Below are positions 61,626-64,000 of a DNA stretch of 64,000 bases, piece after piece. The notes under the pieces are model-generated. The model worked only from the letters and a program-made list of their open reading frames with translations. It made no database searches and was not told the DNA's origin. Numbering within the stretch: position 1 is the stretch's first letter; the number at the start of each line of letters is the position of its first letter. Position numbers and translations under genes: made by a program. The stretch comes from Candidatus Woesearchaeota archaeon (GTDB lineage: Archaea > Nanoarchaeota > Nanoarchaeia > Woesearchaeales > JAGVZT01), in NCBI GenBank assembly GCA_017608295.1, contig JAFCGF010000002.1, forward strand, positions 1 through 64,000, in the 5' to 3' direction.

Positions 61626-61691
61626 TGGGCCCGACCGCAGCCATAAACGCTTCGCGTTTATCAGCAGTCGTTCCCACTTCGCTTTGCTCAG
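61626..61691 (-). repeat. 3' flank of tRNA-Val(TAC) bounded by a copy of the tRNA end
   Basis: TGGGCCCGACCG at 61626-61637 is an exact repeat of the tRNA 3' end at 61692-61703, 66 bases apart. Inside is a perfect hairpin TAAACGC-ttc-GCGTTTA (61644-61660). The flank repeat carries the same base (A) that distinguishes this tRNA end from the other copy. Confidence 0.8.
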
Positions 61692-61783
61692 TGGGCCCGA
61701 CCGGATTCGAACCGGTGGCCTCCGCCGTTCTCAGCACTGATGTGCATGTAAGGGCGACGTCATAGCCGCTAGACTACGGGCCC
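61692..61783 (-). tRNA. tRNA-Val (TAC) with a 19-base intron
   Basis: Acceptor GGGCCCG/CGGGCCC with discriminator A; T-arm ACCGGTTCGAATCCGGT. Anticodon stem TCGCC/GGCGG, loop C-T-TAC-A, then the intron 61728-61746 (TGCACATCAGTGCTGAGAA), 16 of 19 bases like that of tRNA-Val(CAC). The two genes are duplicates whose anticodons now cover GTA/GTG-type valine codons. CCA not encoded. Confidence 0.9.
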
Positions 61784-61799
61784 GCATGATAAGCGAGTA

Positions 61800-62771
61800 T
61801 TAACGGGTATATTTCTTTATTTCCTCTATAACTGACACTGGAGTCGGGTCTGTATCGTACTTAATGGCAAGGAAATACGAGGCCCAATCACCAATATGCA
61901 CTGCAGAGAAGAGTTTGCTCAGTGGCTCTCGCTCCTTGAACACAAGCTCAGTCACGTGACAGCGTGGCTTAAGCTGTTTCTTCACTGCCTTGAAGCCCCT
62001 TGAGACCATGCCACCTAAGTTATCCTCCCTCAACATCAGGACATGGGGCTCAATGTTCATGTTAAGGAATCCCTCCACTTCGTTGTGCATCAATTCAGGG
62101 AACACATTCCAGTAGGCGGGGGTCTTCGCATTCTCGTTGAACTGGCATTTCCACCTGTAAGCAGCAGGTGCCATTAAAGGACTCGCATAGATGAGGACGA
62201 CACGACCCTTCAGTTCCGTGGCGAGCTGCTCACCTCGCTCCTTGTATTCTGGATTTTGAAGGATTTTCACTGTGTTCATCACCGCATCCCGCTGGTCCTT
62301 GATGAGGTCGGTGTTCTGCAGCACTCTCAGCATGGGGAAGAACAGGAAGGGCAGCGAAGTCCGCGGGGGAAGACCATCTGGAATCTGGATAAGCATCTTC
62401 TCGTCAGACAGGGCTTTCTTGGCAAGCTTTCCCCCTGACGTAACCACGGCAATCTGACAGAACTTCCGCTGGGCATTGCGATAGGCATCCAATGTCTCTG
62501 GTGTGTTGCCTGAATAGGATACGATGAACACCAAGGTTTCTTTACCAATGTCCTTTGGCAGTTCAGGTCCCAATACTACCTCAACAGGCAATCGCTCCTC
62601 TTGGAGATAGCTCTTCAGGAGAAAGCCGCTGATACCACTGCCACCCATCCCTGCAATCACCACTCGCGACACTGGTTTTTCAGCAATTTTCGCGCTTGCG
62701 AGATCAAATGCCTGAAGAGCCCATCGTGGGAAAGCCTCAATCTTATCCAACATGTTATCCTTATCTATCAT
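61800..62771 (-). CDS. Bifunctional phosphoglucose/phosphomannose isomerase
   Basis: About 323 residues, the archaeal PGI/PMI length. SIS domain signatures: VVIAGMGGSGISGFLLKSYL, FIVSYSGNTPETLDAYRNA and the catalytic Glu/His region in PELMHNEVEGF. It interconverts fructose-6-P, glucose-6-P and mannose-6-P, linking glycolysis to glycan precursors. A minus-strand CTTTATAAAAT box (62795-62806) puts initiation at about 62774, so the ATG at 62771 gives a leaderless mRNA. Confidence 0.9.
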   Translation of the reverse strand: MIDKDNMLDKIEAFPRWALQAFDLASAKIAEKPVSRVVIAGMGGSGISGFLLKSYLQEERLPVEVVLGPELPKDIGKETLVFIVSYSGNTPETLDAYRNAQRKFCQIAVVTSGGKLAKKALSDEKMLIQIPDGLPPRTSLPFLFFPMLRVLQNTDLIKDQRDAVMNTVKILQNPEYKERGEQLATELKGRVVLIYASPLMAPAAYRWKCQFNENAKTPAYWNVFPELMHNEVEGFLNMNIEPHVLMLREDNLGGMVSRGFKAVKKQLKPRCHVTELVFKEREPLSKLFSAVHIGDWASYFLAIKYDTDPTPVSVIEEIKKYTR

Positions 62772-62794
62772 TGCAAGCAAATCTCTATCATCAC

Positions 62795-62806
62795 GATTTT
62801 ATAAAG
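62795..62806 (-). promoter_or_regulatory. TATA box of the PGI/PMI gene
   Basis: Reading leftward, CCTTTATAAAAT is centred about 29 bases before the ATG at 62771, fitting leaderless initiation. Confidence 0.5.
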
Positions 62807-62878
62807 GTTGTCCTCGGAGAGGCATTTCAAGGGGGCAGTCAGAAAGACTTAAATAACGCATAATGTTCAACTGAGGTG

Positions 62879-63244
62879 ATGCCACCACCTAAGAGACGGA
62901 AGAAAAAAAAGAAGCCGAGGAAGAAATATACTGGGCATCAGCCTGAGACAGTCGTACATGTGCGTCTGCCCAGGGGGGAACAGGTCTTAGGTATCTGCGA
63001 GCGCCGTCTTGGAGGCTCAAGGATGAAGGTCATATGCCTTGATGGCAAGGCACGAGTATGCCGGATTCCGGGCAGGCTCAAGCGCCACCTCTGGGTGCGT
63101 GAGGGAGATACCTTGCTCATACAGCCCTGGGAATTCTCTGGTGATGAGAAGGGCGATGTTCTCTATAAGTATCGGCCATTACAGGTCCAGTACCTCAAGA
63201 GGCACGGCTACCTCAAGGGACTTGAGGATCTTAAAGAATTCTAA
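62879..63244 (+). CDS. eif1A: Translation initiation factor aIF1A
   Basis: 121 residues. A Lys/Arg-rich N-terminus leads into an S1/OB fold: VVHVRLPRGEQVLGICERRLGGSRMKVICLDGKARVCRIPGRLKR spans the signature (about residues 25-70). It occupies the ribosomal A site during initiation. The ATG at 62879 follows GAGGTG with almost no spacing and may be leaderless from the AAATAA box near 62850. The end overlaps the convergent lspA by four bases. Confidence 0.93.
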   Translation: MPPPKRRKKKKKPRKKYTGHQPETVVHVRLPRGEQVLGICERRLGGSRMKVICLDGKARVCRIPGRLKRHLWVREGDTLLIQPWEFSGDEKGDVLYKYRPLQVQYLKRHGYLKGLEDLKEF

Positions 63245-63708
63245 TCACGCTTGAATGATATACGCAGTTCTCGAAATAAGAGAGCTACCACTCCACCACT
63301 TATCATCGCGTCTGCAAGGTTAAAGACTGGCCATATCTGGAAATCCATAAAGTCAAACACCGCACCGCGCACAATACGGTCGATGAAATTCCCTAATGCG
63401 CCTGCCAGCAGCAGCACAACACACACCTTCACGAGGCGCTCATCTGGCAGCTTATCAGAAAGCACGAGATATGTTATCACCGAGATAACAACTATCGACA
63501 GGATGATGAGCGGCAGCTGCTGCCCTGGAAACAGCCCGAATAGTGAGCCTGTGTTTTCAACTCGGGTGAGATGAAAAATACCCTCAAGCACCATAATGAC
63601 ATCCAACGGCCCGAGAGCCCGCCTGATGAGCCATTTGATGAGCTGATCAATTCCAGCCAAGAGGAGTGCAGGCACGAGAATCATCGCAATGTCACGAGGC
63701 TTCGCCAT
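63241..63708 (-). CDS. lspA: Lipoprotein signal peptidase (signal peptidase II)
   Basis: About 155 residues with four membrane helices. Conserved boxes: GIDQLIKW, VENTGSLFGL, GNFIDRIVRGAVFDFMDF and FNLADAMI; the two catalytic aspartates are in NFID and LAD. In bacteria LspA cleaves before the lipobox Cys after lipid attachment. The enzyme is rare in archaea; a lipoprotein with a lipobox is encoded at 14.4 kb. Tandem ATGs at 63711 and 63708; the upstream extension to 63795 crosses the divergent promoter. Bacterial origin is probable. Confidence 0.9.
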   Translation of the reverse strand: MAKPRDIAMILVPALLLAGIDQLIKWLIRRALGPLDVIMVLEGIFHLTRVENTGSLFGLFPGQQLPLIILSIVVISVITYLVLSDKLPDERLVKVCVVLLLAGALGNFIDRIVRGAVFDFMDFQIWPVFNLADAMISGGVVALLFRELRISFKRD

Positions 63709-63729
63709 CATATGGTCTTCGACCAGCAG

Positions 63730-63740
63730 GATATTTAAAT
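63730..63740 (+). promoter_or_regulatory. TATA box of the nitroreductase gene
   Basis: GATATTTAAAT lies about 35 bases before the ATG at 63772; AGGGGG (63761-63766) may serve as ribosome site. Confidence 0.45.
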
Positions 63741-63771
63741 GCTTGCCATTCTTGCACATTAGGGGGTACTC

Positions 63772-64000
63772 ATGGACGCTATTGAATGTATTCACACGAG
63801 GAGAAGCATACGCCGGTACGAGCAGAAAGAAGTGCCTGAAGAGCTCATCAAGGAGATTCTTTCTTCAGGCATGACAGCACCTTCAGCACGAAACCAGCAG
63901 CCCTGGCAGTTCATTGTCGTGACTGACAAGGACCTGCTTGAAAAAATCCCAAAGCTTCACCCACATGCAAGGATGGCTGAAAGCGCGGCAGTGGCAATAC
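63772..64000 (+). CDS. Nitroreductase family protein (5' part)
   Basis: The window ends after 76 codons. The start MDAIECIHTRRSIRRYEQKEVPEEL and SGMTAPSARNQQPWQFIVV are the classic N-terminus of FMN-dependent nitroreductases (RRSxRxF and APSAxNxQPW boxes that bind FMN). The family reduces nitro groups, quinones or flavin-linked substrates. The rest of the gene lies outside. Confidence 0.9.
   Translation, partial: MDAIECIHTRRSIRRYEQKEVPEELIKEILSSGMTAPSARNQQPWQFIVVTDKDLLEKIPKLHPHARMAESAAVAI

Overview
The window is archaeal chromosome with roughly half G+C and tightly packed genes. Archaeal markers include topoisomerase VI (both subunits), a 20S proteasome beta subunit, aCPSF1, KEOPS Pcc1, prefoldin beta, RNA polymerase subunit P, ribosomal proteins eL43 and eS8, aIF1A, MBF1, a Dim2/Pno1-type KH protein, A-type ATPase subunit D, a geranylgeranyl reductase, class III (archaellin/pilin type) signal peptides and intron-containing tRNAs. 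Many small conserved proteins without a known function, and pilins of the type seen in Woesearchaeota/Pacearchaeota-like genomes, suggest a DPANN-type lineage; this is inference. It would not be a minimal one, because it carries fumarate reductase/succinate dehydrogenase, malic enzyme and gluconeogenic/glycolytic enzymes.

Layout. 1-2.1 kb: an SGNH hydrolase and a toxin-antitoxin-like pair, with hairpin-rich spacers. 2.2-7.9 kb: sdhA-sdhB-membrane anchor, a large malic enzyme and ATPase subunit D. 7.9-13.1 kb: a leftward block with an unknown three-gene operon centred on a xylose-isomerase-like TIM barrel, and a glycosyltransferase. 13.2-27.3 kb: information processing (KH protein-top6B-top6A; eL43-rpoP-pcc1-pfdB), a DUF2330 protein, metallo-hydrolases and unknowns. 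27.4-33.3 kb: eS8, MBF1, then a leftward cell-envelope glycosylation block (GT2 plus two GT-C-like membrane proteins). 33.5-39.8 kb: proteasome, aCPSF1, Sua5/YrdC, phosphoesterase, geranylgeranyl reductase. 40-53.7 kb: a type IV pilus locus with five pilin-like proteins (one a 926-residue von Willebrand A protein), a winged-helix/coiled-coil protein, the assembly ATPase, two platform proteins, and three tandem pilin paralogues on the other strand. 53.8-61 kb: a GH127 glycosidase and a tandem duplication of [class I aldolase + SGNH hydrolase] in which one SGNH copy is broken. 61-64 kb: two tRNA-Val genes with related introns and flanks, phosphoglucose/phosphomannose isomerase, aIF1A, lipoprotein signal peptidase and the start of a nitroreductase.

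How it fits together. Fumarate/succinate and malate enzymes feed pyruvate, while two aldolases and the PGI/PMI enzyme serve sugar-phosphate metabolism and precursors for surface glycans made by the glycosyltransferases. The pilus locus and a lipoprotein with LspA point to an elaborate cell surface. No gene-free stretch exceeds about 300 bases. Several intergenic regions are filled with short perfect inverted repeats, most strikingly 22093-22268 and the surroundings of the tRNA-Val genes. No CRISPR array, rRNA, insertion sequence or replication origin was recognised.
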